Origin: Rhodocyclaceae bacterium
Lineage (GTDB): Bacteria; Pseudomonadota; Gammaproteobacteria; Burkholderiales; Rhodocyclaceae
Assembly: GCA_019455325.1 (NCBI GenBank)
Contig: JACFMQ010000008.1
Location: 122,748-186,747, forward strand
Length of the DNA: 64,000 nucleotides
Direction of reading: 5' to 3'
The translations under genes were made by a program, and so were the position numbers. The notes beneath the pieces are model-generated. The model made no database searches, was not told the DNA's origin, and saw only the letters and a list, made by a program, of their open reading frames with translations. Positions 9,073-17,638 of this stretch are shown in pieces; the first letter of the stretch is position 1, and the number at the start of each line of letters is the position of its first letter.

Positions 9073-10707
9073 TTAGTAGACGTCGTGCTGCGTGTTATGC
9101 ACGTTGAACTTGCCGGTCGGCGTCACCAGGCGCTTGTCCTTGATCACGTGCTTGACCTTGCGCGTCTTGTCGTCGATGACGACGATGGCCGACGGTTCGG
9201 TCTTGTTGCCGGTCCACACGGAGAACCAGATCTCGTCGCCCTTCTCGTTGTACTCGCCCTGGACCACGCGCTGCAGGCCCTTGGTCTGGCCGAGCCTGGC
9301 GGCGGCGGCGACGTCGATCACTTCCGGCTTGGCGTCCGCGCCGCCGAGTTCGGAGACCTTGTAGACCGTCACCGAGCCGGCCAGCTTCGGGTCCGGGTTC
9401 AGCGGCGAATCCGCCCACAGGTTGTCGGACTTCGGATGCGTCTTCACGAACAGCGAGTTGGCGCCGTGGTTCTTCAGCTCCTGCACGACCTTCCAGGCGT
9501 GTTCCGGACGGTTCTTCGGATCGGTGCCGATCAGCGTGATGACGTCGGCGCCGAGGTGCGAGGTCGCCCACACCGGGCCGTACTTCGGGTGGTTGATGTT
9601 GGCGCCGCGGCCCGGGTGCGGAATCTTGGCGGTGTCGACCAGCGCCTCGAACTTGCCTTCCTTGATGTCGACGACGGCGATCTTGTTCGACGCGTTGGCG
9701 GCGACGAGGAAGTAGCGCTTCGAGGAATCGTAGCCGCCGTCGTGCAGGAACTTGGCGGTGTTGATCGTGGTTTCGCGCAGGTTGGTCAGGTCGGAGTAGT
9801 CGACCATCTTCACCATGCCGGTTTCCTTGACGCTGATGAGGAACTCCGGCTTGGTCGTCGACGAGACGATGGAGGCCACGCGCGGTTCCGGATGGTAGGC
9901 GCCGTCGACCGTCGTGCCGCGCGTCGACACGTTCTTCAGCGGTTCGAGCGTCAGGCCGTCGAGGATCGTGTACTGCGGCGGCCAGTAGGAGCCGACGACG
10001 GCGTACTTGTCCTCGTAGCCCTTGGCCTTCGAGGTGTCGACCGAGCGCGTCTCGAAGCCGGCCTTGATGGTGGCGACGACGGTGGGCTTCTCGTACCACA
10101 GGTCGATCATGTCCAGCCGGCCGTCGCGGCCGACGACGTGGATGTAGCGGCCGGAGAGCGAGATGCGCGAGATGTGCACCGCGTAGCCGGTCTTGACGAT
10201 GCCCCAGATCTGCTTGGTGTCGCCGTCGATCAGCGCCACCTCGCCGGCGTCGCGCAGCGTCACCGAGAAGACGTTGTTCAGGTTCACGCTGTTCATCTTC
10301 CTGGTCGGGCGCTGGTCGACCGGCACGTGCAGCTTCCACGTCTTCTTCATGTCGTCCAGGCTCCACTCCGGCGGCGCTTCCGGCGGCATCTGGATGTAGG
10401 TGGCGATGTTCTTCAGCTCGTCCTTGGTCAGGATGTCGTCGAAGTTGGGCATGCCGCCCTCGGTGCCGTAGCCGATCACCTTTTCCAGGCGCGACTGGCC
10501 GAGCTTGGCGGAGTTGGCCGGCTCCAGGTTCTTGCCGGTGGCGCCCTTCCTGAGCATGCCGTGGCAGCCGGCGCAGCGTTCGAAGTAGATCTTGCCGCTG
10601 GCCGCCTTGGCTTCCGCCGACAGCGTCGGGGCATCGGCGGCGAAGGCCATGCTTACGGAAAACGGCAGCGCAGCGAGCGTAAGCGCGGTTCTCAGTCGTT
10701 TTTTCAT
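9073..10707 (-). CDS. nirS: Cytochrome cd1 nitrite reductase
   Basis: A 544-residue periplasmic enzyme that reduces nitrite to nitric oxide in denitrification. It begins with a Sec signal peptide (about residues 1-24). A cytochrome c domain follows with the heme motif CAGCH at about residue 47. The rest is the eight-bladed d1-heme propeller (for example GYAVHISRISLSGRY, VGSYWPPQYTILDG, HPGRGANINHPKYGPVW and GANSLFVKTHPKS). Length and motifs match known NirS proteins. The ATG has a strong GGAGAGGAA site. No other nir gene (nirC, nirF, nirJ and others) is in the window, so the d1-heme genes must lie elsewhere. An Fnr/Dnr-like box lies about 128 bases upstream and a terminator directly downstream, so it is monocistronic. 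Confidence 0.97.
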   Translation of the reverse strand: MKKRLRTALTLAALPFSVSMAFAADAPTLSAEAKAASGKIYFERCAGCHGMLRKGATGKNLEPANSAKLGQSRLEKVIGYGTEGGMPNFDDILTKDELKNIATYIQMPPEAPPEWSLDDMKKTWKLHVPVDQRPTRKMNSVNLNNVFSVTLRDAGEVALIDGDTKQIWGIVKTGYAVHISRISLSGRYIHVVGRDGRLDMIDLWYEKPTVVATIKAGFETRSVDTSKAKGYEDKYAVVGSYWPPQYTILDGLTLEPLKNVSTRGTTVDGAYHPEPRVASIVSSTTKPEFLISVKETGMVKMVDYSDLTNLRETTINTAKFLHDGGYDSSKRYFLVAANASNKIAVVDIKEGKFEALVDTAKIPHPGRGANINHPKYGPVWATSHLGADVITLIGTDPKNRPEHAWKVVQELKNHGANSLFVKTHPKSDNLWADSPLNPDPKLAGSVTVYKVSELGGADAKPEVIDVAAAARLGQTKGLQRVVQGEYNEKGDEIWFSVWTGNKTEPSAIVVIDDKTRKVKHVIKDKRLVTPTGKFNVHNTQHDVY

Positions 10708-10828
10708 TGTTTCCTCTCCATTAGATAAAGTGACAGCCCGGCGGGTGCTGCCTCGCCGGCTCCGACAATCCATGTGCTTCGCAGGCCTTGTCTGGCGATC
10801 ACTGTATGCGTCCGGTGCGGTGATTTTT

Positions 10829-10842
10829 TTGACCGACATCAA
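10829..10842. promoter_or_regulatory. Fnr/Dnr-type box of the nirS promoter
   Basis: TTGAC-CGAC-ATCAA matches the Fnr/Dnr consensus TTGAT-N4-ATCAA with one mismatch. It is centred about 128 bases upstream of the nirS ATG in the 380-base nirS/receiver-Fis intergenic region. Control by low oxygen or nitric oxide is expected for nirS. The divergent gene at 11089 could share it. The rest of the gap shows no other clear element. Confidence 0.7.
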
Positions 10843-11088
10843 GCAAAAAAGCCCGGGAGGCAAGGGCTCCGGTACAGTTTTGACGATTTTCCAAGGGAAC
10901 AGACGGAACGCATCGAAGCAAGGCCGGCTTGCCCCGCTGCGGCCATGTGGCCGGCCCGACGGGCGGAATTATCGGTTGAATCAATCTGTTCATTGAAAAA
11001 GTCGTCGTTTGTGTAACTTTTCATGACGCTTCCCGCTCCGCATGATCGAACGCGTGAACGCCGGCTTCCGCCGGCCCGGGAGCGAACG

Positions 11089-11526
11089 ATGAATGCACGG
11101 AAGAACCGCACCACCGCCGCGGCCGCGACGCCGGCGATGATCGAGCTGACCGTCGCCGACCTGCGGCGGCCGGGCGAGGCGGCGCGGCCGCTGATCGAGC
11201 GCCTGATCGACCTCGACCGGCTGCTCGCCGGCGACGCCGGCACGCGCGTGCTCGTCCTCGTCCGCCGCGAGGCGCTGGCGAAAGCCGGCGGCGAGCTGCG
11301 CCGGCGGGTCGCGGCGCGGGCGCCGGCGGCCGACGAGCGGGCTGCGCTGGTCGAACTGGCGCTGCCGTCCGGCGGCCGCCCGCCGCGCTGCCAGCCGTCG
11401 CTGGCGCACGTGCTGCGCGCGCACATGCGCAGCACGCTGGCCGAGCACGACGGCCGCTTCGGCGAGGCGGCGAAGGCGCTGTGCATCGCCGACAACACGC
11501 TGCGCCGGCGGCTCGGCGCGGCGTGA
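11089..11526 (+). CDS. Small Fis-type HTH protein with degenerate receiver-like N-terminus
   Basis: A 145-residue protein. The C-terminal ~40 residues form a Fis-type helix-turn-helix (HDGRFGEAAKALCIADNTL). The N-terminal part (ELTVADLRRPGEAARPLIER, then RVLVLVRREALAK) resembles the second half of a PrrA/ActR-type receiver domain with the front half missing. It may be a DNA-binding remnant of a redox response regulator. A related protein lies convergently seven bases downstream. The start at 11089 was chosen for its GGGAG site; an in-frame ATG at 11023 has no such site. It is transcribed divergently from nirS, so a role in its control is possible but unproven. Confidence 0.65.
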   Translation: MNARKNRTTAAAATPAMIELTVADLRRPGEAARPLIERLIDLDRLLAGDAGTRVLVLVRREALAKAGGELRRRVAARAPAADERAALVELALPSGGRPPRCQPSLAHVLRAHMRSTLAEHDGRFGEAAKALCIADNTLRRRLGAA

Positions 11527-11533
11527 GGCCGGC

Positions 11534-11941
11534 TCAGTTGCCGGCGCGGGCGAGCTTGCGGCGCAGCGTCGTCACGTGGATGCCGAGGGCGCGCGCTGCC
11601 GCCGTCTTGTTGCCCCGGTGCAGCGCCAGCACGCGGCGGATGTGCGCCGCCTCGACGTCGGCGACGGCAGCCGCCGCCGGCGTTTCCGGCGCCGCCGGCG
11701 CGGCCAGGCCGAGGCGGCCGGCGTGCGCGGCGTCGGCGAGGTAGCGGCGGGCGCGGCCGGGCGCCGCGTCGGCGATCTCCGGCCGCGTGCCGAGGACGAC
11801 GACGCGGGCGCCGGGGTCGAGCGCCAGCAGGCGTTCGATCAGTTGCAGCTTGTCGATCAGGATCAGGCCGGGGTCGCCGGCCGGCCGCAGGTCAACCACG
11901 GCCAGCCCGTCCGCGGCGCCGTCCGTTGCCGGCCCGCTCAT
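11534..11941 (-). CDS. Second small receiver-like/Fis-type regulatory protein
   Basis: A 135-residue paralogue of the protein encoded at 11089-11526. The N-terminus reads like a truncated receiver (AVVDLRPAGDPGLILIDKLQ, ARVVVLGTRPEIADAAPG). The C-terminus is a Fis-type HTH (HRGNKTAAARALGIHVTTLR). Its ATG overlaps the stop of the MocR-type regulator by four bases (ATGA), so it is the second gene of that operon. The pair resembles the DNA-binding half of PrrA/RegA-type redox regulators. The phosphoacceptor pocket is not complete. Confidence 0.68.
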   Translation of the reverse strand: MSGPATDGAADGLAVVDLRPAGDPGLILIDKLQLIERLLALDPGARVVVLGTRPEIADAAPGRARRYLADAAHAGRLGLAAPAAPETPAAAAVADVEAAHIRRVLALHRGNKTAAARALGIHVTTLRRKLARAGN

Positions 11942-13383
11942 CGCCCGGCCAGCCAGGCGAGCGTGCCGAGGGCGCCGGCGATCTGCGGCGACCACGGGTG
12001 GCCGGTGTTGATGCGCAGGCAGTTGCGGAACTCGCGCTGCGCCGAGAAGATCGGCCCGGGCGCGACGCTGACGCCCTGCGCCAGCGCCTGCCGGTGGATG
12101 GCCAGCGCGTCGGCGCCGGGCGGCAGTTCCAGCCAGACGAAGTAGCCGCCGCGCGGCCGCGCCAGCCGGGTGCCGGTGGGGAAGGCGCGCTCGATCTCGG
12201 CGACCACCGCCGCCTCCTGCGCGGCCAGCGTCGCGCGCAGGTGGCGCAGGTGCCGTTCGTAGCCGCCGCGCTTCATGAAGTCGGCGAGCGCGGCCTGCGC
12301 CGGCACGTTGGTGGCGATGCTCGACGAGAGCTTCAGGCGGCGGATCTTCTCGGCGAAGCGGCCGGCGGCCACCCAGCCGACGCGGTAGCCCGGCGCCAGG
12401 CACTTGGCGAACGAGGAGACGTGCATGACCAGCCCCTCGGCGTCGAGCGACTTGCTCGGCAGCGGTCGCTTGGCGTCGAAGTACAGCTCGGCGTAGACGT
12501 CGTCCTCGATCAGCGGGATACCGTGCCGGGCGAGCAGCGCGATCAGCGCGCGCCGCGCTTCGTCCGGCACCGTGCTGCCGAGCGGGTTCTGGAAGTTGAG
12601 CATGCACAGGCAGGCTTTCACCGGGTGCTGCGCGATGGCCGCTTCCAGCGCCGGCAGGCTGATGCCGTCGCGCGGGTGCGTCGGAATCTCGACCACCTTG
12701 AGGCCGAGCCGCTCGATCGCCTGCAGGCCGCCGTAGAAGCACGGCGACTCGATGGCGACGATGTCGCCCGGCTTGCACGCCGCCTGCAGGCAGAGGTTGA
12801 TTCCCTCCATGGCGCCCGAGGTGACGACGATCTCGGCCGGCGGCACGTCGGCGCCATCGGCCAGGTAGCGCAGCGCGATCTGCCGGCGCAGCTCCTCGTT
12901 GCCCGGCGGCAGGTCGGTGACCGTGCTGCGCGGGTCGAGCCGCCGGGCGGCGGCGGCGAGGCTGCGCGCCAGCCGGTCGAGCGGGAACAGGTAGGGGCTG
13001 GGGAAGCTGGAGCCGAGCGGCGCCACGTCCGGATCGCGCACGGATTCGAGGATGTCGAAGATGAAGTCGCTGACGTCGAGTTCGGTCGAACTGACCGGCG
13101 GCCGGCTCATCTCCGGCTCCGGCAGGCGGCTGCCGATGCGCGCGCGCACGTAGTAGCCGGAGCGCGGCCGCGCCTCGATCAGCCCGCGCGCCTCCAGCAG
13201 GTAGTAGGCCTGGAGCACGGTGATCGGGCTCAACTGGTAGGCGTCGCAGGCCTGGCGCACGGAGAGCAGGCGCTCGCCGGGGCGCAGCGTGCCGGCGGTG
13301 ATGGTGTCCGCGACCCGCTCCGCCAGTCGCTGGTAGAGGATGGGCGGCGGCGCGTCGTCGCGGCTTGCGGAAACGGTCTTCAT
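11938..13383 (-). CDS. MocR-type transcription regulator (GntR HTH fused to aminotransferase-like domain)
   Basis: A 481-residue regulator. Residues ~12-80 form a winged GntR helix-turn-helix (LSVRQACDAYQLSPITVLQAY). Residues ~115-475 form a fold-type I aminotransferase domain with the PLP lysine at K327 (SSFAKCLAPGYRVGW) and the conserved NFQNPLGS and EDDVYAELYF motifs. MocR proteins usually sense PLP, an amino acid or an amine and control nearby genes. It is co-transcribed with the small receiver-Fis protein and divergent from ccoG. The effector and target cannot be told from the sequence. Confidence 0.92.
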   Translation of the reverse strand: MKTVSASRDDAPPPILYQRLAERVADTITAGTLRPGERLLSVRQACDAYQLSPITVLQAYYLLEARGLIEARPRSGYYVRARIGSRLPEPEMSRPPVSSTELDVSDFIFDILESVRDPDVAPLGSSFPSPYLFPLDRLARSLAAAARRLDPRSTVTDLPPGNEELRRQIALRYLADGADVPPAEIVVTSGAMEGINLCLQAACKPGDIVAIESPCFYGGLQAIERLGLKVVEIPTHPRDGISLPALEAAIAQHPVKACLCMLNFQNPLGSTVPDEARRALIALLARHGIPLIEDDVYAELYFDAKRPLPSKSLDAEGLVMHVSSFAKCLAPGYRVGWVAAGRFAEKIRRLKLSSSIATNVPAQAALADFMKRGGYERHLRHLRATLAAQEAAVVAEIERAFPTGTRLARPRGGYFVWLELPPGADALAIHRQALAQGVSVAPGPIFSAQREFRNCLRINTGHPWSPQIAGALGTLAWLAGR

Positions 13384-13664
13384 CGTCGGGCCTCGTCTGC
13401 GGAGCGGCGTCCGCATCGTCGCCATTGTCGCGCCGTCGCGGCGCAGGCACAGATACAGAAATGCCGTCAGCCGATGGTAACAGCGGCCCGCGCCGGGGTC
13501 GGGCCAGGGGCGGACGAAGCCGGCGCCTGCGACCGCGCCGCCGGCGCGCGGGAACATCTGTTCCCATCATAATCCTGTGTCTCTGGATCTGTAACCGTAC
13601 AGTCGCCGGTGGTCTACTCGCCGCCATGCCGGAGCATCCCGCCGCCGGCCGGAAGGAGCGGAAG

Positions 13665-15074
13665 ATGAGCCGGATTCGCCAGGCCAAGATCGAGCTGTAC
13701 CGCCGCAAGGGCAAGATTCATCCGCGCGCCGTCGGCGGGCGCTTCGACACGCTGCGCTGGGTCGCGGTCTGGTTCACGCAGGTGGTCTTCTACGGTGCCT
13801 GCTGGCTCGACTGGAACGGCCGCCAGGCGATCCTCTTCGATATCCCGAACGAGCGCTTCCACGTCCTGGCCTGGACCTTCTGGCCGCAGGACGCGCTGCT
13901 GCTGGCGCTGGCGCTGATCTTCGCCGCCACCCTGCTGTTCTTCGTCACCGCGCTCGCCGGCCGGCTGTTCTGCGGCTTCGCCTGCCCGCAGACGGTCTAT
14001 ACGTCGATCTTCGTCTGGATCGAGGCGCGCGTCGAAGGCGACCACGTCGCCCGCCTGCGCCTCGACGCCGCGCCCCACGGCCCGAAGAAGCTGCTGCTGC
14101 GCGCCGCCAAGCACGCGCTCTGGCTGCTCGTCGCGCTGTGGACCGGCATCACCTTCGTCGGCTACTTCTCGCCGGTCGACGAACTGCTGGCGCGCCTCGC
14201 CGCCGGCGCGCCCGGCCCGTGGGAGGGCTTCTGGACGTTCTTCTACGCGCTGTTCACCTACGTCCAGGCCGGCTTCGCGCGCGAGGCGGTGTGCCAGCAC
14301 ATGTGCCCGTACTCGCGCTTCCAGGGCGTGATGTTCGACGCGGCGACGAAGAGCGTCGCCTACGACGCGCGGCGCGGCGAACCGCGCGGCGCCCGCCGCG
14401 AGACCGGCGTGCGCGGCGACTGCGTCGATTGCGGGCTGTGCGTGGAGGTCTGCCCGACCGGCATCGACATCCGCGACGGCCTGCAATACCAGTGCATCAA
14501 CTGCGGCCTGTGCGCCGACGCCTGCGACCAGGTGATGACGCGCATCGGCGCGCCGACCGGGCTGATCCGCTTCGCCGCCGAGCGCGAGCTCGCCGGCGAG
14601 GCGCCGCCGCCGGGGCGTCCGCGCGTCGCGGTCTACGGCGCCGCGCTCGTCGCCGTCGCCGCCTACGGCGGCTGGCTGCTCGCCGAGCGCAGCCCGCTGC
14701 TGGTCGACGTGCTGCGCGACCGCGGTGCGCTGCTGCGCGAGACCGGCGACGGCATCGAGAACGCCTACACGCTGCGCCTGAGCAACCGGGGCGCGGCGGA
14801 CGATGCGTTCGCGATTTCCGCCTCCGGGCCGCCGGGCCTGCGCGTCGTCGGCGACGACGTCGTCCGCGCCGAGGCCGGCAGCGTGCGCTCCGTGCCGCTG
14901 ACGCTGGCCGTGCCCGAAGGCACGCCGGGCGCCGGCATGCAGCCGATCCGCATCGACGTGCGCTCGCTGCGCGATCCGGCCGTGCGGCGCAGCGAGCGCA
15001 GCAGCTTCGCGCTGCCGGCGCAGCGATCTTCGGCGGATCAGTCGCCGGCGGCCGGCGCCGCGCCGCCGGTGTAG
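13665..15074 (+). CDS. ccoG: Cytochrome cbb3 oxidase accessory protein CcoG (FixG family)
   Basis: A 469-residue membrane Fe-S protein. It has four or five membrane segments, a CGFACP motif near C103/C107 at the membrane, and two ferredoxin-type motifs, CVDCGLCVEVCP and CINCGLCADAC. An immunoglobulin-like FixG C-terminal domain fills about residues 340-460. CcoG reduces copper during assembly of the CuB site of cbb3 oxidase. No ccoNOQP genes are in the window. ATG 13665 was chosen for the AAGGAG site; an in-frame ATG at 13626 is the alternative. Its 3' end overlaps the convergent XRE-cupin gene by 37 bases. Confidence 0.93.
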   Translation: MSRIRQAKIELYRRKGKIHPRAVGGRFDTLRWVAVWFTQVVFYGACWLDWNGRQAILFDIPNERFHVLAWTFWPQDALLLALALIFAATLLFFVTALAGRLFCGFACPQTVYTSIFVWIEARVEGDHVARLRLDAAPHGPKKLLLRAAKHALWLLVALWTGITFVGYFSPVDELLARLAAGAPGPWEGFWTFFYALFTYVQAGFAREAVCQHMCPYSRFQGVMFDAATKSVAYDARRGEPRGARRETGVRGDCVDCGLCVEVCPTGIDIRDGLQYQCINCGLCADACDQVMTRIGAPTGLIRFAAERELAGEAPPPGRPRVAVYGAALVAVAAYGGWLLAERSPLLVDVLRDRGALLRETGDGIENAYTLRLSNRGAADDAFAISASGPPGLRVVGDDVVRAEAGSVRSVPLTLAVPEGTPGAGMQPIRIDVRSLRDPAVRRSERSSFALPAQRSSADQSPAAGAAPPV

Positions 15075-15667
15075 CAGATGAGGTCGTGGCAGACCGCCGG
15101 CGCGTCGCCGCGGTTGCGGTAGCCGTGCGGCCTGTCGGCCGGAAAGCGCACCGCCTCGCCTTCGTTGAGCGTGCGCCAGCGGCCGTCGACCAGCACCTGC
15201 AGCGTGCCGCGGACGACGGTGACGTGCTCGAAGACGCCGGCCAGGTGCGGCTCGGAGCGCCGCTCGTAGCCGGGCGCCAGCGTCAGTTCGAGCAACTCGA
15301 AGCCGAAGCGCGCGTCGTAGGGAAAGAGCGGCGCCACCCACATCGGATCGCTCGCCGGCCGGTCGCGCAGCGCGGCGGCGGCGCGGAAGAGCGGCTTGCC
15401 GTCGTGCGCCGGCGGCTCGATGAAGGCCGACAGCGGCGTGCGGAAGCCGGAGGCGATGCGCCACAGCGTGGCCACCGTCGGGCTCGATTCGGCGCGCTCG
15501 ATCTGGCCGAGCATGGCCTTGCTGACGCCGGTCTCGGCGGCGGCGCGGTCGAGGCTCCAGCCGCGTCCGGCGCGCAGGCGCTGCAGCGTCCGCGCGAGAT
15601 GGGCGGCGAGCGCCGGCGTGCCGGCGGGGGCGGGCGGGGTTGCCGTGGCGTCGGGTTTCTTCGGCAT
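15038..15667 (-). CDS. XRE-family regulator with C-terminal cupin domain
   Basis: A 209-residue repressor-type protein. Residues ~25-80 contain an XRE helix-turn-helix (GWSLDRAAAETGVSKAMLGQ). Residues ~130-200 form a small-ligand-binding cupin (HLAGVFEHVTVVRGTLQVL, ADRPHGYRN). Proteins of this architecture often control the transporter or catabolic gene beside them. It is divergent from benE, and the shared intergenic region carries two near-identical 16-bp palindromes. These are probably its binding sites, giving autoregulation and control of benE together. Confidence 0.9.
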   Translation of the reverse strand: MPKKPDATATPPAPAGTPALAAHLARTLQRLRAGRGWSLDRAAAETGVSKAMLGQIERAESSPTVATLWRIASGFRTPLSAFIEPPAHDGKPLFRAAAALRDRPASDPMWVAPLFPYDARFGFELLELTLAPGYERRSEPHLAGVFEHVTVVRGTLQVLVDGRWRTLNEGEAVRFPADRPHGYRNRGDAPAVCHDLICYTGGAAPAAGD

Positions 15668-15707
15668 GGCGCGGGGGCGGTTCCTTTCTCGGCCGGTGCG
15701 TCGGCTT

Positions 15708-15723
15708 GTGCGCTATAGCGCAC
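15708..15723. promoter_or_regulatory. Operator 1 of the XRE-cupin/benE divergon
   Basis: A perfect 16-bp palindrome, GTGCGCTATAGCGCAC, lies in the 121-base gap between the regulator and benE. It is the partner of a second copy centred 34 bp away, about three helical turns, which is the geometry expected for two dimers on one DNA face. Confidence 0.8.
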
Positions 15724-15741
15724 GCTGCTATGCTCGGTTTC

Positions 15742-15757
15742 GTGCGCTATGACGCAC
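15742..15757. promoter_or_regulatory. Operator 2 of the XRE-cupin/benE divergon
   Basis: GTGCGCTATGACGCAC is the same palindrome as the neighbouring operator with two changes in the right arm. It lies 31 bases before the benE ATG, so a bound protein would block or control benE transcription. Confidence 0.78.
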
Positions 15758-15788
15758 GACCATCGGATTAGACCAGAAAGGGCGAAGC

Positions 15789-16961
15789 ATGGGCAACCAC
15801 GGCGCCGCATCGGGCCTCGCCCGCCATCTGCCGCCGCTCGCGGCCGGCTTCATCGCCGTGCTCGTCGGCTACACCAGCTCGGCGGCGATCGTCTTCCAAG
15901 CCGCGCACGCCGCCGGCGCGACGCCGGCGCAGCTCGCCTCGTGGCTGTGGGCGCTCGGGCTGGGCATGGGCGTCACCTGCATCGGGCTGTCGCTGCGCTA
16001 CCGCACGCCGATCCTCACCGCCTGGTCGACGCCGGGCGCCGCGCTGCTCGCCACCGGCCTCGTCGGCGTGCCGATGGAGGAAGCCGTCGGCGCCTTCCTG
16101 TTCGCCTCGGCGCTGATGGCCGCGCTCGGCTTTTCCGGCGGCTTCGAGCGCGTCATGCGCCACGTGCCGCCGTCGCTGGCGGCGGCGATGCTCGCCGGCG
16201 TTCTGCTGCGCTTCGGCCTCGGCGCCTTCGCCGCGCTCGGCGACGACTTCGTCCTCGTCGGCGCGACGATCGCCGTCTTCTTCGCCGGCCGCCGCTGGTG
16301 GCCGCGCTACGCGGTGCCGCTCGCCTTCGTCGCCGGGCTGGCCGTCGCCGGGGCCGGCGGCGGCATCGCGGCCGACGGCATCGAATGGCGGCTGGCGGCG
16401 CCGGCGTTCGTGACGCCGCGCTTTTCCGCGTCGACGCTGATCGGCGTCGGCCTGCCGCTGTTCGTCGTCACGCTCGCCTCGCAGAACGTGCCCGGGCTGG
16501 CCGTGCTGCGCGCCAACGGCTATGCGACGCCGGCCTCGCCGCTGCTCGGCTGGACCGGCGTCACCGGCCTCGCGCTGGCGCCCTTCGGCGGCTTCTCGTT
16601 CAACCTGGCGGCGATCACCGCCGCCATCTGCATGAGCCGCGACGCCGACCCCGACCCGGCGCGGCGCTACCTGGCGTCGGTCTGGGCCGGCGGCTTCTAC
16701 CTGCTCACCGGCATCGGCGGGGCGACGGTGGCGAGCCTGCTCGCCGCCTTCCCGCAGGCGCTGGTCGTCGCCATCGCCGGCCTGGCGCTGCTGGCGACCA
16801 TCGGCGGCAGCCTGGCGACGGCGCTCGCCGACGAACCGGGGCGCGACGCGGCGCTGGTCGCCTTTCTCGTCACCGCGTCGGGGCTGACCCTGTTCGGCGT
16901 CGGCAGCGCGTTCTGGGGGCTGGCGTTCGGCTACGCGGCGAGCCGCATCGGCCGGCGCTAG
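15789..16961 (+). CDS. benE: BenE-type benzoate/H+ symporter family transporter
   Basis: A 390-residue inner-membrane transporter with about 12 hydrophobic segments and almost no soluble domain. BenE hallmarks are visible: FIAVLVGYTSSAAIVFQAA near the start, the TPILTAWSTPGAALLA loop, VTLASQNVPGLAVLRANGY, and GGFSFNLAAITAAICMS. Family members import benzoate or related carboxylates with protons, but some are broader. No benzoate catabolic genes are nearby, so the substrate is unproven. The neighbouring XRE-cupin protein and two palindromic operators point to substrate-responsive repression. Confidence 0.88.
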   Translation: MGNHGAASGLARHLPPLAAGFIAVLVGYTSSAAIVFQAAHAAGATPAQLASWLWALGLGMGVTCIGLSLRYRTPILTAWSTPGAALLATGLVGVPMEEAVGAFLFASALMAALGFSGGFERVMRHVPPSLAAAMLAGVLLRFGLGAFAALGDDFVLVGATIAVFFAGRRWWPRYAVPLAFVAGLAVAGAGGGIAADGIEWRLAAPAFVTPRFSASTLIGVGLPLFVVTLASQNVPGLAVLRANGYATPASPLLGWTGVTGLALAPFGGFSFNLAAITAAICMSRDADPDPARRYLASVWAGGFYLLTGIGGATVASLLAAFPQALVVAIAGLALLATIGGSLATALADEPGRDAALVAFLVTASGLTLFGVGSAFWGLAFGYAASRIGRR

Positions 16962-17019
16962 CCGCGCGCCGGGTTAAGATTCGTCTCCGTCAACCGATTT
17001 TCGTCAGCGACGAACCGCC

Positions 17020-17598
17020 ATGAAACAGCAAATCGAGGAATTGCTGCTCCGCATCCAGGAACTCCAGGAGGAACTGGAGGAGGAATACCGGCGGAAGCAC
17101 CAGGAATTCGAGCGCAAGCGCGCCGAGCTGGCCGGCGAATTCCTGCGCCAGCAGCGGCGCTACAAGGTCGGCCTGTTCCGCTTCCTGCGCCGCACGCGCT
17201 TCCTGGTCGCGCTCACCGCGCCGGTGATCTACGCCGGCTGGATTCCGTTCCTGCTGATGGATCTCTTCGTCAGCGTCTACCAGGCGATCTGCTTCCCGGT
17301 GTACGGCATCCCGAAGGTGCGGCGCGCCGACTACATCGTCTTCGACCGCGAGGATCTGCCCTACCTGAACGTCATCGAGAAGTTCAACTGCTTCTACTGT
17401 TCCTACGGCAACGGCGTTGCCGCCTACACGCGCGAGGTGGCGGCGCGCACCGAGCAGTACTGGTGCCCGATCAAGCACGCGCGCCGCATCCGGGGCGCGC
17501 ACGACCGCTATCCGAAATTCTTCGACTACGGGGATGCGGAGGCTTTCCGCCAGGGGCTGACGCGGCTGCGGCGGCAGTACGGGGAGCGCGAGGAATAG
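17020..17598 (+). CDS. Hypothetical coiled-coil membrane-associated protein
   Basis: A 192-residue protein of unknown function. The first ~50 residues are a highly charged coiled coil. Two hydrophobic stretches follow (about residues 62-90), then a soluble tail containing NCFYCSYGNGVAAYTRE, with a CxxC-like pair, and later another cysteine in YWCPIKHARR. The tail cysteines could bind a metal or heme. I do not recognise the family. It lies 58 bases after benE on the same strand with no clear terminator between. Confidence 0.8.
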   Translation: MKQQIEELLLRIQELQEELEEEYRRKHQEFERKRAELAGEFLRQQRRYKVGLFRFLRRTRFLVALTAPVIYAGWIPFLLMDLFVSVYQAICFPVYGIPKVRRADYIVFDREDLPYLNVIEKFNCFYCSYGNGVAAYTREVAARTEQYWCPIKHARRIRGAHDRYPKFFDYGDAEAFRQGLTRLRRQYGEREE

Positions 17599-17638
17599 CG
17601 GCCGTGCGCGTCGCCCGCCGTTCCGGGCGGACCGGGGC

